Of a DNA stretch of 64,000 nt, positions 41,355 to 50,897 are shown one piece after another. The translations under genes were made by a program, and so were the position numbers. This DNA is from Bacillota bacterium (GTDB lineage: Bacteria; Bacillota; Desulfotomaculia; Desulfotomaculales; Desulfallaceae). Under the pieces are notes generated by a model. That model saw only the letters and a list, made by a program, of their open reading frames with translations, searched no databases and had not been told where the DNA came from. How positions within the stretch are numbered: position 1 is the first letter of the stretch; each line of letters starts with the position of its first letter. Location of the stretch: NCBI GenBank assembly GCA_023439185.1, contig JAEXOR010000043.1:1-64000 (forward strand), written 5' to 3'.

Positions 41355-41390
41355 ATCAAACCATGCTCCTATTACGGCAATCAGCGAAAA

Positions 41391-41894
41391 CTAATACTGT
41401 TGGAATGAACTTCCGCGGGCGCCGCATATGGGGCAGCGCTCCGGAGCCTCGTTAACGGCGACATAACCGCAAACCGGGCACAGGTGAAAAGATTCAGCCT
41501 GCATGTCGTCTCCGGCTGCCAGATCCCGCATTGCTCTTTTATAAAGCTCGGCGTGTGCCTTTTCTGCTTCGTTGGCCAGTTCGAAACTCCGCGCCGCGGA
41601 TGTGTTGCCTTCCTCTTTGGCCTCGGCTATAAAACCGGGGTACATCTGGCTGAACTCATAAGTTTCCCCTTCCAGGGCGGTCTCAATATTTTCTTCGGTT
41701 GATAACACTTTACCCGCCGCTTCCAGGTGTTTTAAAGCGTGGATGGTTTCAGCTTCCGCTATAGCCATAAACAGTCGGGCAATTTTGGGCTTGCCTTCTT
41801 TTTCCGCTTTCCTGGCAAAGGCCAGGTACTTGCGGTTGGCCTGGGACTCGCCCGCGAAGGATTCCATCAAATTATCTTTGGTTTTATTGCTCAT
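41391..41894 (-). CDS. Rubrerythrin
   Basis: 167 residues. N-terminal ferritin-like diiron domain: 'ESFAGESQANRKYLAFARKAEKEG', 'AEAETIHALKH', 'NEAEKAHAELYKRAM'. C-terminal rubredoxin domain with 'CPVCGYVA' and 'RCPICGA'. It reduces peroxide in anaerobes. GGAGG before the ATG; single gene. Confidence 0.95.
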   Translation of the reverse strand: MSNKTKDNLMESFAGESQANRKYLAFARKAEKEGKPKIARLFMAIAEAETIHALKHLEAAGKVLSTEENIETALEGETYEFSQMYPGFIAEAKEEGNTSAARSFELANEAEKAHAELYKRAMRDLAAGDDMQAESFHLCPVCGYVAVNEAPERCPICGARGSSFQQY

Positions 41895-41950
41895 TTTAGT
41901 TCCTCCTTATCTTTTAATGCTATCATTACCAAAAACTTAATGTGATAAAA

Positions 41951-41977
41951 AAAACTACCTTGCCCAGAGGTAGTTTT
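41951..41977 (-). terminator. Terminator of the liv/acyl-CoA synthetase operon
   Basis: AAAACTACCT/AGGTAGTTTT stem, 7-base loop, with eight T's following on the minus strand. Confidence 0.85.
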
Positions 41978-42028
41978 CTTTGCCTATTATAGTAAACCCG
42001 TCGCCCCGATAAGTAAATAGGACTTAGC

Positions 42029-43663
42029 TTAAACAGCTTCGATTTTGCGCCGTTCATCGGCACGCATTTCACGCCTCAACATTTTGCCCACCCTGGATTT
42101 AGGCAGCATATCCCGGAATTCAATGTATTGCGGTACTTCGTAATTAGCCAGCCTGTCACGGCACCATTTTATCAGTTCCTGGGCGCTGATGCCTTTTACG
42201 TCATCCTTCATTACAACAAAAGCCTTGATCCTTTCACCGACCGCGTCGTCCGGTATGCCTACGGCGCAGGCGGCAACAACGGCGGGATGTTCTTGCAGCA
42301 CCGATTCCACTTTTGAAGCGGCCACCCGGTAACCTTTATGCTTAATAATATCCACCGAGCGATCCATAAAATAGAGCCAGCCTTCTTCGTCTATCCTGAC
42401 TATATCACCAACTTTGTACCATAAACTCTCACCTATTTGTACAAAGTGGTTAGCTGTTTCTTCGGGTTTTTTCCAATACCCTTCAACCATATGTTTGGAT
42501 GTAACGTACAACTCTCCCGGTTCTAACGGAGATACCGGCTCCAGGGTATCGGGATGCATAAGTTTAACTGTTTGGGTGCCGATAATTTTCCCGGCGGTCC
42601 CTTCGGGAAAAGGTTCACCGGCGGGCGTTAAGGCAATGGCGCCGCAGGTTTCGGTAGCTCCGTAACCCTGGTATAAGGGGGTACCGAACTTTTTCAACCA
42701 CCGGTTGGCCACTTCCCGGGGTAAGGTATCCCCGGCGCAGAAGTTGTATTTAATAGAACTGAGATTGTAATGGTTCAAACGATCGTGTTCCAGGATCATA
42801 CGGTATAATGTTGGTGTACCAAAAAAAGACGACACTTTATACCTCTGGATATGATCAAAAACCGCGTCAAGGTTAATTTTGGGCAGCAGTACCAGTGTGT
42901 CTCCCGCCATAAGAGCCCCCAGTCCCACTGTTTGGCCGAGGATATGAAAAAGCGGGGCTCCCTGCAACACCACATCAGTTCCCCTGGGGATTAACTTTTC
43001 ACTGGCTTTCCTCTGTTCATTGAGGCTTTCTAAAAAGAGGACGCCGGATATGGGTACGCCCTTTGGAAAGCCGGTGGTTCCTCCTGTATAAAGCATTTCA
43101 GCAATGTCGTCTTCCTTAAAATCAATAGCAGGCGGGGCAGTCGGGTTGCTTTTTAATAAACCTCTCAAAGTAAACGTGTTATCTCCAAGACTGTATTTAC
43201 CCTCGGGGATTTTATCATAAACTTTGCCAATTATTTTTTTCCAGGGTGATATAAAATCCACCATCGTATTGACAATGATTCTTTTAAGACGGGTTTCAGA
43301 TAGAATTTTGCTGACATATCCAAAGTTTGTGTCCATGCAAAAAATGGTTTCAGCATCGGAATCATTGGCAATATATTTTAAATCCTGGGGTCCGTAGAAA
43401 TGTGTTACCGGCACCGCCACCGCGCCGATCTTTTGCAAAGCCAGCCAGATCATGATCCACTGGGGAACGTGGGGCAGATATATAATTGTTTTGTCCTGTT
43501 TGCCCACCCCCTGGTTATAAAGCGCGGCGGCCAGCTGGTCGATCAGTTTTTCCAGTTGACCGTAGGTAAAGACTTTTCCTAAATATATTAAAGCTGGTTT
43601 ATCACTGTTTTCCTTTGCTGTTTTGCTGAATACCGCATAAATGGAACTTGTTTGTTCGGCCAA
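42029..43663 (-). CDS. AMP-forming acyl-CoA synthetase
   Basis: 544 residues, ANL superfamily. Motifs in order: 'YTGGTTGFPKGVP' (about 191-203), 'YQGYGATETCG' (about 330), 'YKVGDIVRIDEEGWLYFMDR' (about 412-431), and 'PKSRVGKMLRREMR' with the C-terminal catalytic Lys (about 523-531). It activates a carboxylic acid as CoA thioester. Last gene after livF (27 bp gap) in the liv operon, so it probably activates the imported substrate or its product: branched-chain, fatty or aromatic acid. Which one cannot be seen. Confidence 0.88.
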   Translation of the reverse strand: MAEQTSSIYAVFSKTAKENSDKPALIYLGKVFTYGQLEKLIDQLAAALYNQGVGKQDKTIIYLPHVPQWIMIWLALQKIGAVAVPVTHFYGPQDLKYIANDSDAETIFCMDTNFGYVSKILSETRLKRIIVNTMVDFISPWKKIIGKVYDKIPEGKYSLGDNTFTLRGLLKSNPTAPPAIDFKEDDIAEMLYTGGTTGFPKGVPISGVLFLESLNEQRKASEKLIPRGTDVVLQGAPLFHILGQTVGLGALMAGDTLVLLPKINLDAVFDHIQRYKVSSFFGTPTLYRMILEHDRLNHYNLSSIKYNFCAGDTLPREVANRWLKKFGTPLYQGYGATETCGAIALTPAGEPFPEGTAGKIIGTQTVKLMHPDTLEPVSPLEPGELYVTSKHMVEGYWKKPEETANHFVQIGESLWYKVGDIVRIDEEGWLYFMDRSVDIIKHKGYRVAASKVESVLQEHPAVVAACAVGIPDDAVGERIKAFVVMKDDVKGISAQELIKWCRDRLANYEVPQYIEFRDMLPKSRVGKMLRREMRADERRKIEAV

Positions 43664-43689
43664 GACTTGTTCCTCCTTTCATGAGCTTA

Positions 43690-44430
43690 TTACATACCAA
43701 AGTAAGCAGATTTTACTTCCGGGTTGTTCATTAATTCTTCACCGGTACCGTTAACTATCTGGGTGCCGTTTTCAATTACGTAACCCCGATCGATGATGGG
43801 CATTATCGGTCTGGCGTATTGTTCGGTAAGCAGGATTGTAACCCCTGTTTTACGAATCTCCCCGACCGCCCGGACCACTTCTTCCTGCATCAAGGGGCTT
43901 AAACCCAGCAGGGGTTCATCCATGAGCATGAGCTTGGGGCGCGCCACCAAACCCATGCCGATAATCAGCATCTCCTGTTCGCCGCCGCTGAGCATGCCGG
44001 CTTTTTTCTTGCTTAACCGCTTTAAATTCGGGAACAGGTCGTAAACAAAATCGATGGTTTTTGTGATATTGTCCCGGCGTAAATAACCGCCCAGTTTCAG
44101 ATTTTCTTCCACGGTACAATCCTTGAGTACCGGGTGTCTTTCCCGGCACAGGACAATACCTTTTTTAACCCGGTAACTGGGCTTGGTGCCGCTCATTTCC
44201 TCACCCAAAAAGTTTATTGTTCCCGTGATGGTAATCCTGGCGCCGCCCTTTCTTTGTTCCCGGTGTTTTAAATGGAGAGTCAGTCCCGCGATGGTATTCA
44301 TCAAAGTGGTTTTTCCGGCGCTGTTGGAGCCGAATACGCCCACAACTTCTCCCTCATTAACCGATATGCTCAAATCATTGACCGCAATGGCATTCTCGAA
44401 AAAGACTGTTAAGTTGTTAATTTTAAGCAC
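43690..44430 (-). CDS. livF: Branched-chain amino-acid-type ABC transporter ATPase LivF
   Basis: 246 residues. Walker A GSNSAGKTT (about 34-42), Q-loop region, signature 'LSGGEQEML' (about 147), Walker B 'LMLMDEPLLGLSP', H-loop replaced by 'TEQYA', typical of LivF. It carries an insertion ('HLKHREQRKGGARI') between Walker A and the Q loop. It overlaps livG by 8 bp. Confidence 0.9.
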   Translation of the reverse strand: MLKINNLTVFFENAIAVNDLSISVNEGEVVGVFGSNSAGKTTLMNTIAGLTLHLKHREQRKGGARITITGTINFLGEEMSGTKPSYRVKKGIVLCRERHPVLKDCTVEENLKLGGYLRRDNITKTIDFVYDLFPNLKRLSKKKAGMLSGGEQEMLIIGMGLVARPKLMLMDEPLLGLSPLMQEEVVRAVGEIRKTGVTILLTEQYARPIMPIIDRGYVIENGTQIVNGTGEELMNNPEVKSAYFGM

Positions 44431-45187
44431 CGACTACAACCTCGCTTCCAAGGTACGCTTTTTTTACCTCTTCATTTTCCACTATTTCAGCGGGCGTACC
44501 CTCGGCAATTTTTCTGCCGAAGTTAAGGACAATGGATTTATCGACTACCCTGAACAACTCTCTGAGCCTGTGTTCAACCATGATTAATGTTGCGCCTTCC
44601 TCCCTGATCCGCTCCAGGAGGGGCAGGATACTGGCTATTTCCGACATGCTCATGCCGGAAAAGAGCTCGTCAAGTATAATTACCTCGGGCTCCAGGGACA
44701 GGCAGCGGGCCAGTTCCAGACGTTTCAGGTAGCCGTGGGGAAGCGCTCCGGCGGCTTTGTAAGGCACCTGGGAGTCCCTTTCAAACCCGACGTCTTCCAG
44801 CAGGTGAATGGCCGTCTCGTTCCTATCCCCGTATCCGCCGCCTTTTAGTTTCCTGGCCCGGGTGGAGAACAGGGGGATGATCAGATTTTTATAAACCGGA
44901 ATATCATAAAAGGGTTTGGCCATTTGAAAACTGCGGGCGATGCCCATGGTCACTATTTTGTGGGGGGGCCAACCGGTTATGTTGTGGCCCTGGTAGATGA
45001 CCCGTCCGGAGTTGGGCTTTATAAACCCGGTTATTAAATTGATTAATGTGCTTTTGCCCGAGCCATTGGGTCCGATTACGCCCAGGGCTTCCCCTTTTTG
45101 CAGGGTAAAGCTCACGTTATCCACGGCTTTTACGCCGCCAAAGTTTTTACTCAAATCAGATATGTCCAAGATCGGTTCCCGTTTCAT
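44423..45187 (-). CDS. livG: Branched-chain amino-acid-type ABC transporter ATPase LivG
   Basis: 254 residues. Walker A GPNGSGKST (about 37-45), 'INLITGF', 'IARSFQMAKPF', signature-like 'LPHGYLKRLELAR' in place of LSGGQ, Walker B 'VIILDELFSGMS', and 'MVEHRLREL'. The degenerate signature is within the family's range but is notable. Overlaps livM by 4 bp. Confidence 0.9.
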   Translation of the reverse strand: MKREPILDISDLSKNFGGVKAVDNVSFTLQKGEALGVIGPNGSGKSTLINLITGFIKPNSGRVIYQGHNITGWPPHKIVTMGIARSFQMAKPFYDIPVYKNLIIPLFSTRARKLKGGGYGDRNETAIHLLEDVGFERDSQVPYKAAGALPHGYLKRLELARCLSLEPEVIILDELFSGMSMSEIASILPLLERIREEGATLIMVEHRLRELFRVVDKSIVLNFGRKIAEGTPAEIVENEEVKKAYLGSEVVVGA

Positions 45188-46215
45188 TTTTTCATCTCCT
45201 CCATGGGCACCAGCCTTTCAATCTGATGGTACTTGCGCCGAATGTAATTAAATATTCCTTCGGGTAAGCCAATGGCGAAGACCAGCAGTACCAGACAATA
45301 TACCACGATCCGTAAAGTTCCGAAGGCGCGGAGCACTTCTGAAACCGGGATCAGGATAAACGCCCCCAGCATGGCTCCCGCAAAAGACCCGGCCCCCCCG
45401 ATAATAACGGCAGTTAAGGGTAATATTGAATATTCCAGGGCAAAGGCGGGCATGCCCACGATCTGGTAATGATGGGTGAGAAAAGCACCCGCAAATGTAG
45501 CCGGCAAAGCGGCGATAAATACGGCCTGGGTCTTATACCATTGGATGTTGATTCCCCCGGCCATTACCGCCCGATCATTGTCCTTAATGGCTTTGAGTAC
45601 CAGCCCGTAATCCGTGTCAAGCATTTTTCTGAACCCGAACACGCAAATTAAAGTGGCGGTGATAATGATATAGAGCTCGACTCTCAACCCGGGTAGCGGG
45701 GCAAGTCCGCTTAATCCTTCCGTACCGCCCAGAATTTTGGTGGCTTCAATAATCCTCATCATCAACAGGGGAATGGCAAAGGTAATCAGCCCGAAATAAA
45801 TACCCCTCAGGCGCAGGACGGGAAATAATAACAATGTGCATAATAAAGCCCCCCCTACTGTCGCAAAGGGAATGCACAAAAAGGGAGACCAGCCGAAGCT
45901 GTGGCTTAAATAACCGGTGATGTAAGCCCCGGTTCCAAAAAACATGGCTTGCCCCAATGAAACAAGTCCGACCGAGGCCAGCATCTCCCAGCTTATAGCC
46001 AGCAAGGCAATGGTGCAGGTGATCATCATCACGTTCTGCCAGTATATTCCCGTCAAATTGCCCAGTAACGGAAATGTAATCAGGAAAACAATAACCAGAA
46101 AACGAGGCATTGCTACATACGATATTTCCCGGAATGAACCAATGGCAAATATGTCATCGGTTCTTGCTTTAATGCCACGGTCGATTCTTTCTTTTCTATA
46201 GCCTGTTTTCATCAT
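45184..46215 (-). CDS. livM: Branched-chain amino-acid-type ABC permease LivM
   Basis: 343 residues, about 8-9 membrane helices. Characteristic 'ISWEMLASVGLVSLGQAMFFGTGAYITGYLS' (split, about 95-125), 'GIYFGLITFAIPLL', 'TDYGLVLKAIKDNDRAVMAGGIN' (EAA-like loop) and 'SILPLTAVIIGGAGSFAGAMLGAF'. A long N-terminal cytosolic leader (about 35 residues) is unusual. Adjacent to livH. Confidence 0.9.
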   Translation of the reverse strand: MMKTGYRKERIDRGIKARTDDIFAIGSFREISYVAMPRFLVIVFLITFPLLGNLTGIYWQNVMMITCTIALLAISWEMLASVGLVSLGQAMFFGTGAYITGYLSHSFGWSPFLCIPFATVGGALLCTLLLFPVLRLRGIYFGLITFAIPLLMMRIIEATKILGGTEGLSGLAPLPGLRVELYIIITATLICVFGFRKMLDTDYGLVLKAIKDNDRAVMAGGINIQWYKTQAVFIAALPATFAGAFLTHHYQIVGMPAFALEYSILPLTAVIIGGAGSFAGAMLGAFILIPVSEVLRAFGTLRIVVYCLVLLVFAIGLPEGIFNYIRRKYHQIERLVPMEEMKK

Positions 46216-47087
46216 TAGACCCTTTCCTCCAACTCCTTAGACTTACCGCATAATCCCGAAGGTTTGATCACCAATACTAAAACTATGGCTGCCAGGTAGA
46301 TAACCTCCATCCATTCCGGGCCGAGGTAAGTGCCTGTAATAACCCGGGCGAAGCCAAGAATAAAACAACCTAATATAAGGCCGTTGGTGCTTTCCAGACC
46401 GCCCACGATTGTTACCGCCAGGGCCAAAAGCAACACGTCATATCCCAAATTAATAGAAATAATGCCCAATGGTAAAATTACCAGCGCGGCTACGGCTGCC
46501 AGAGCGGCTCCCAGCGCCATGCTCAGGGTGGCCGCCCAGTCGGATTCGATCCCGACGGATAAAGCGGTGTATTCATCCTGGGCCATCCCCCTGAGGGCCA
46601 GCCCTATCCTGGTGTGATGCGTAAAAAACCACAGTACTATAGCTAAGACTAATCCAATACCGATAATCAGCAACCGCTGGTAATCCACATAGACTCCGGC
46701 AATGTTAATACTTCCTTTGACAATTGCCGGAATATTGAAGTCGTAGGTGACAAAACCGCGCCACCGGAAAAATTCAAGTATCCCTATACCTACCGCGAAG
46801 GTGGCCACCACTTCCGATAGTACAATCCCCCGCACCGGCATGATCACAACCCGGTAAATCACTCCGCCCAGAATTCCCACCAGGATTATAGTCAGCACCG
46901 CGGCCGGCCCAAAGGGCAGGCCCAGGTTGTTTAGCAGTATCCAGGCCAGGAATCCCGATAAAATATATATCCCTCCGTGGGCGAAATTGGCCACCCCGCT
47001 CAAACCGAAGGTCAGGCTAAAGCCTATGGCAGTCAGTATCAGCGTAACGCTGTTTACCAGGCCGAATATGATAATAGTTTCCAGCAT
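46215..47087 (-). CDS. livH: Branched-chain amino-acid-type ABC permease LivH
   Basis: 290 residues, 7-8 membrane helices. 'ALTLTFGL'-like 'AIGFSLTFGLSGVANFAHGGIYILSGF' (split) and 'LALRGMAQDEYTALSVGIE' mark LivH. It shares its stop position with the livM start. Confidence 0.9.
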   Translation of the reverse strand: MLETIIIFGLVNSVTLILTAIGFSLTFGLSGVANFAHGGIYILSGFLAWILLNNLGLPFGPAAVLTIILVGILGGVIYRVVIMPVRGIVLSEVVATFAVGIGILEFFRWRGFVTYDFNIPAIVKGSINIAGVYVDYQRLLIIGIGLVLAIVLWFFTHHTRIGLALRGMAQDEYTALSVGIESDWAATLSMALGAALAAVAALVILPLGIISINLGYDVLLLALAVTIVGGLESTNGLILGCFILGFARVITGTYLGPEWMEVIYLAAIVLVLVIKPSGLCGKSKELEERV

Positions 47088-47160
47088 TAAATTGACTCCT
47101 CTTTTAGAATAGTGTTGCGGAAACGGTCCCGAGAGGCCGTTCCCGCATTTGTAGCAGTTG

Positions 47161-48474
47161 TTATTTCATATATTCGGGCAGCTCAATATCCGCCTCCTTG
47201 GCTACTTCGGGGAACACGGGCACCCGTACGCCAGGCGCCTTCCATTGGAAAGCGGCGCCAATGGCTGTTTCTTTCGGATCAACTCCATACACAACCTGGT
47301 GGTCGTCGGTAAATGTTATCTTACCTATTACTCCGTCCATATTGGTGCTTTCCAGGGCCGTAACAACGGCATCCGCATCCATTGTTCCGGCACGTTCAAT
47401 GGCGTCGGCTATGACGTAAACGGCGTCATAAGCCGGTCCCGGGCCGTGGCCGCTTAGTTTTTGGGCCTGTTCATCACCAAATTTCTCGGCGTAATGATCA
47501 TAAAATTGTACTGATTTGGGCACAGCTTGCACGGGAAGCGGGCCGATTTCATAAATTAAGTTGATTAGCCCCTCAACATCTCCGTCGAAAGTTTTCCAAC
47601 CGTTACCCGTTGCCGCCGGACTGATGAAGCCCGCCAACAGAGCAGGTACTTGCATTCCTTTTGCCTGCTTCATAAGAATACCCGATTGGGGCATATCGAA
47701 TATGGGCACAATTACCTGGGCATTTTTATTTTTGGCGTTACTCAAGGTGGTGGAAAAGTCTGAAGCGCCGGTGGGATAAGAATCAAATCCTACAACCTCC
47801 CAACCGTTGGTTTCAAGCCATTTTTGGAGGCCGCTGCCTGTTCCCTTGGCCCAGAGTACGTCCTGGGTGACAATATAGGCCTTGTTAAAATTAAATTGCT
47901 TGCCGATATACTCCATGGTTTTGCCCAGATAATCAACCAGGTAAATAGTATTTAAGCCCATTCTAAACATGTACTTGTAGCTTTCATTTTCGGCAACTTT
48001 GGTCTGAAAATCCGGGGCCATGGCAATTGTAGTGATGTATGGGATTTTATATTTGGCGATTATATCCATCGATGCCAGTAAAACCTCGGAACGAAATGAA
48101 CCGACCAGTATGGCGTCAGGCTTCTTTTCGGTAATCAATTTTTCCAGGGCTGCCAGGGCATCATGTACAGGCAACCCGGGTTCATGTTCCCTGGTGTCGA
48201 TGGACACTATTTCCAGAAGACGCTTTTCACCCCCGACTGACACTCCACCGGCAGCGTTGATTTCTCCCACAGCCAGTTCCACCGCTCTTAACGAGTCGGC
48301 CCCTTCGATGGAACCCATGGCGGTCGGTACACCAATGACAATAGTTTCAGCTCCTGCGGAACCGCCATCATTACCGGACTGTGTTTGCCCTCCTTGACCG
48401 CCGCAGCCTGTGATTGTTATAATCATGATTACAGTAAACGCCAAGATCCAAAAAACTGATAATTTTCTGTTCAT
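47161..48474 (-). CDS. livK: Branched-chain amino-acid-type ABC substrate-binding lipoprotein
   Basis: 437 residues. Lipoprotein signal with lipobox 'ITGC' (Cys about 23), Gly/Ser-rich linker, then a type I periplasmic-binding fold (Peripla_BP_6): 'TIVIGVPTAMGSIEGADSLRAVELAVGEINAAGG' (split) and 'DAILVGSFRSEVLLASMDI'. First gene of the operon; AAAGGAGG precedes the ATG. The ligand cannot be read from the sequence. Confidence 0.9.
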   Translation of the reverse strand: MNRKLSVFWILAFTVIMIITITGCGGQGGQTQSGNDGGSAGAETIVIGVPTAMGSIEGADSLRAVELAVGEINAAGGVSVGGEKRLLEIVSIDTREHEPGLPVHDALAALEKLITEKKPDAILVGSFRSEVLLASMDIIAKYKIPYITTIAMAPDFQTKVAENESYKYMFRMGLNTIYLVDYLGKTMEYIGKQFNFNKAYIVTQDVLWAKGTGSGLQKWLETNGWEVVGFDSYPTGASDFSTTLSNAKNKNAQVIVPIFDMPQSGILMKQAKGMQVPALLAGFISPAATGNGWKTFDGDVEGLINLIYEIGPLPVQAVPKSVQFYDHYAEKFGDEQAQKLSGHGPGPAYDAVYVIADAIERAGTMDADAVVTALESTNMDGVIGKITFTDDHQVVYGVDPKETAIGAAFQWKAPGVRVPVFPEVAKEADIELPEYMK

Positions 48475-48546
48475 GCTGAACTTGTACCTCCTTTTTTAAA
48501 TTTTGTAGAAGTTGCGTTAATATTTTTAATAATCAACCCCTTTCAT

Positions 48547-48565
48547 TTGAGCTAATTTGCTCTAA
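48547..48565. promoter_or_regulatory. Imperfect dyad in the livK/activator intergenic region
   Basis: TTGAGC-N6-GCTCTAA, an inverted repeat inside the 340-bp divergent region 48475-48814. It may be an upstream activating site for the sigma-54 activator. I searched the region by eye for a GG-N10-GC sigma-54 promoter and found no convincing one. Confidence 0.3.
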
Positions 48566-48814
48566 TAGAAAATATATTGCCGTGCTATTTAGAATAAAGC
48601 GTTAATTCAGAAAATTCCTTAATTTAAAAACCTATTAGCAATATTTATACCATTTAAAAATAGCTATTAATAACGGGAATATAGTCAAATCTGTATTGTC
48701 GATGTAGAAAACTTCATACCGGCCAGGTAGCAAAAGTAATACAAAGCTATTTTTTTGTATCGAAAATGCAACATTGGCTTCCGTTTCAGTATTTTGAGTG
48801 ATGAGGTGATCAAT

Positions 48815-50230
48815 ATGGTAGATGGCTTACAACTCTCAAGTAATGGAGTAAATAACGTGCAGGGCCGGTTCGATTTGGAACGCATAATAACTAATTCATG
48901 TGATTCGATTTTAGCTGTCGATTTGTCAGGCAATGTGCTTTTTGCTAATCTGTCAACTTCGAAAATGATGGGCATTAAGCCGGAAGAATTAACGAAAAAT
49001 AATGTAAAAAAATTACTTGAAAGGGAAATATACGACTGGTCTCCTTCTATGAAGGTCATGGAAACGGGTTCTGTGGTAACAGGAAGGGTAAAAACCTGGA
49101 TTGGTCGTGATCTGATATCAGTTAGTACTCCTTTATTTGATGAAAAAGGTAACATTATTATGGCCATCACAAATACTCGCGATAAAGCACTTTTGGATCA
49201 GTATGTCAATACGTTTAATAAAGAAAAAGCAAAACATGAGCAAAATAAAACCGTAATGGAATACTTGAGTTATGATGTGCATCCAAATGTTTTAGTGGCC
49301 GAAAGCTACCAAATGCGTCAAATTATCAAGACCGCCAACATCATAGCCAAAACTGACAGTACCGTAATTATTAATGGCGAGTCCGGTACCGGTAAAGAGG
49401 TGATCGCAAGGTATATTTATAAAAATAGCCTTCGCTCCAAAGAACCGTTTATTCCGGTAAATTGCGCAGCAATCCCAAATGAATTAATGGAGTCGGAAAT
49501 TTTCGGTTATGTGCGGGGAGCATTTACTGGTGCGAGCTTGCAGGGAAAACCGGGCTTTTTTGAAATGGCAGACAAAGGAACATTATTTTTGGACGAGATT
49601 GCAGATTTGCCGTTATCAATGCAGTCTAAGTTGTTAAGAGTATTGGAAACCGGTGAAGTACAAAGGTTGGGCAGTACAAATATTCAGAGGACTAACGTTC
49701 GGTTGATCACCGCGACGAACAGAGACTTGAAATCAATGGTAGATCAAAAATTGTTTAGAAACGACTTATATTACCGCCTTAATGTAATACCGGTAAATAT
49801 ACCGCCGCTCAGGGAAAGACCTGAGGATCTTGTTGTACTGGCTCAAAGTTTTCTTGATGAATTGAACAGCAAGTATAACCTAAAAAAAGAGTTCACTAAA
49901 AATACAATTAATGTATTACTTGATTATGAATGGCCCGGTAACATAAGGGAACTTCGCAATATTATTGAAAGATTGGTTATTACATCAGAGGGAAATGTAT
50001 TAGATTTTGAAGACAATTACCCGTTGAACGTTAAAGCTCAGTCAAAAAAGCAAAATGTTTTGTCAAGTATTTATAGAAGCTATAATGGGAACTTAAAAAC
50101 TTTTATGAAGGCAGTGGAGAAAGAGTATATCAATCATGTGTTGTCTGAATGCAATGGGCGAGTGGGAGAAGCATCCAGGCGGTTAGGAATTCACCGCACC
50201 ATGCTTTACCGTAAGATTAGAAATGATTAG
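48815..50230 (+). CDS. PAS / sigma-54 activator (NtrC-type) regulator
   Basis: 471 residues from ATG 48815 (GAGGTG upstream). N-terminal PAS-like domain (about 20-135: 'IITNSCDSILAVDLSGNVLFAN'). AAA+ domain about 145-370 with Walker A 'GESGTGKE', 'RGAFTGAS' (the GAFTGA sigma-54 loop) and 'GTLFLDEIADLPL'. C-terminal Fis-type HTH ('GRVGEASRRLGIHRTMLYRKI'). Divergent from livK, so it most likely controls the liv-acyl-CoA synthetase operon in response to a PAS ligand. Confidence 0.9.
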   Translation: MVDGLQLSSNGVNNVQGRFDLERIITNSCDSILAVDLSGNVLFANLSTSKMMGIKPEELTKNNVKKLLEREIYDWSPSMKVMETGSVVTGRVKTWIGRDLISVSTPLFDEKGNIIMAITNTRDKALLDQYVNTFNKEKAKHEQNKTVMEYLSYDVHPNVLVAESYQMRQIIKTANIIAKTDSTVIINGESGTGKEVIARYIYKNSLRSKEPFIPVNCAAIPNELMESEIFGYVRGAFTGASLQGKPGFFEMADKGTLFLDEIADLPLSMQSKLLRVLETGEVQRLGSTNIQRTNVRLITATNRDLKSMVDQKLFRNDLYYRLNVIPVNIPPLRERPEDLVVLAQSFLDELNSKYNLKKEFTKNTINVLLDYEWPGNIRELRNIIERLVITSEGNVLDFEDNYPLNVKAQSKKQNVLSSIYRSYNGNLKTFMKAVEKEYINHVLSECNGRVGEASRRLGIHRTMLYRKIRND

Positions 50231-50879
50231 GCGGTTTTGGGTTAAAACCCATGGTTTTTAATGCCCCGGGCAGTTCAGTCAATTGTTCAATTACAATATC
50301 CGGCTGTTGCCGGAGCAGCGTTTCCTTTTGATTCTCACCCCCCAGTACTATGCCTACCTTTATCCCCGCATTTCTGGCGGCCTCTATATCTGTGAGACTG
50401 TCCCCGATATGAATGGTATCTTCTTTTTCAACCATGGCCCATTTTATGGCATTAAGCAAGCCTTCCGGGGCCGGCTTTAAGAACCTGACGTCATTTCTGG
50501 TTACAATCAGCCCGAAGATATTTTGCAGGCCGAATAATGTCAATACTTGATCCAAACCGTTTTTGCCGATATTACTTACCAGCGCCAACCGATACCCATT
50601 TAATTGGTTTAGAGTATCAAGTAGTCCCGCCGCCGGCTTCCATCTTGAAGCCGCGTCAAGATCATATTTTTCGTAAATATCATCAATGAAACCCCAACCA
50701 GCGCCCTTTTCCCGGGCCAGATTATAAACGGCTGCGTAATTCATGTTTTCAAAAAATTCCCTGGGGGTTCCTTTTTCAGATAACACAGTTAGAGTTTCAT
50801 TTACAGCCCGGGTTAAATTCCATTGAAAATCAACCAGCGTGCCCTCGAAATCAAAGGTGATCAATTTATTTTTATTCAA
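50217..50879 (-). CDS. HAD-family phosphatase, motif I DxExT
   Basis: 220 residues. Motif I reads FDFEGTLVDF, with Glu in place of the usual second Asp. Motif II 'ALVSNIGKN', motif III Lys in 'FLKPAPEGL', motif IV 'HIGDSLTDIEAARNAG'. It is PGP/Gph-like in length and cap type (C1). The Asp-to-Glu change may lower or alter activity. Its 3' end overlaps the sigma-54 activator by 14 bp (convergent). Confidence 0.8.
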   Translation of the reverse strand: MNKNKLITFDFEGTLVDFQWNLTRAVNETLTVLSEKGTPREFFENMNYAAVYNLAREKGAGWGFIDDIYEKYDLDAASRWKPAAGLLDTLNQLNGYRLALVSNIGKNGLDQVLTLFGLQNIFGLIVTRNDVRFLKPAPEGLLNAIKWAMVEKEDTIHIGDSLTDIEAARNAGIKVGIVLGGENQKETLLRQQPDIVIEQLTELPGALKTMGFNPKPPNHF

Positions 50880-50897
50880 TTAAAGCAGCCCCTTTCT

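Noticed and set aside
48475..48814. Sigma-54 promoter for livK
   Set aside because: I looked for TGGCAC-N5-TTGC on both strands and saw only partial matches, so no promoter is claimed.
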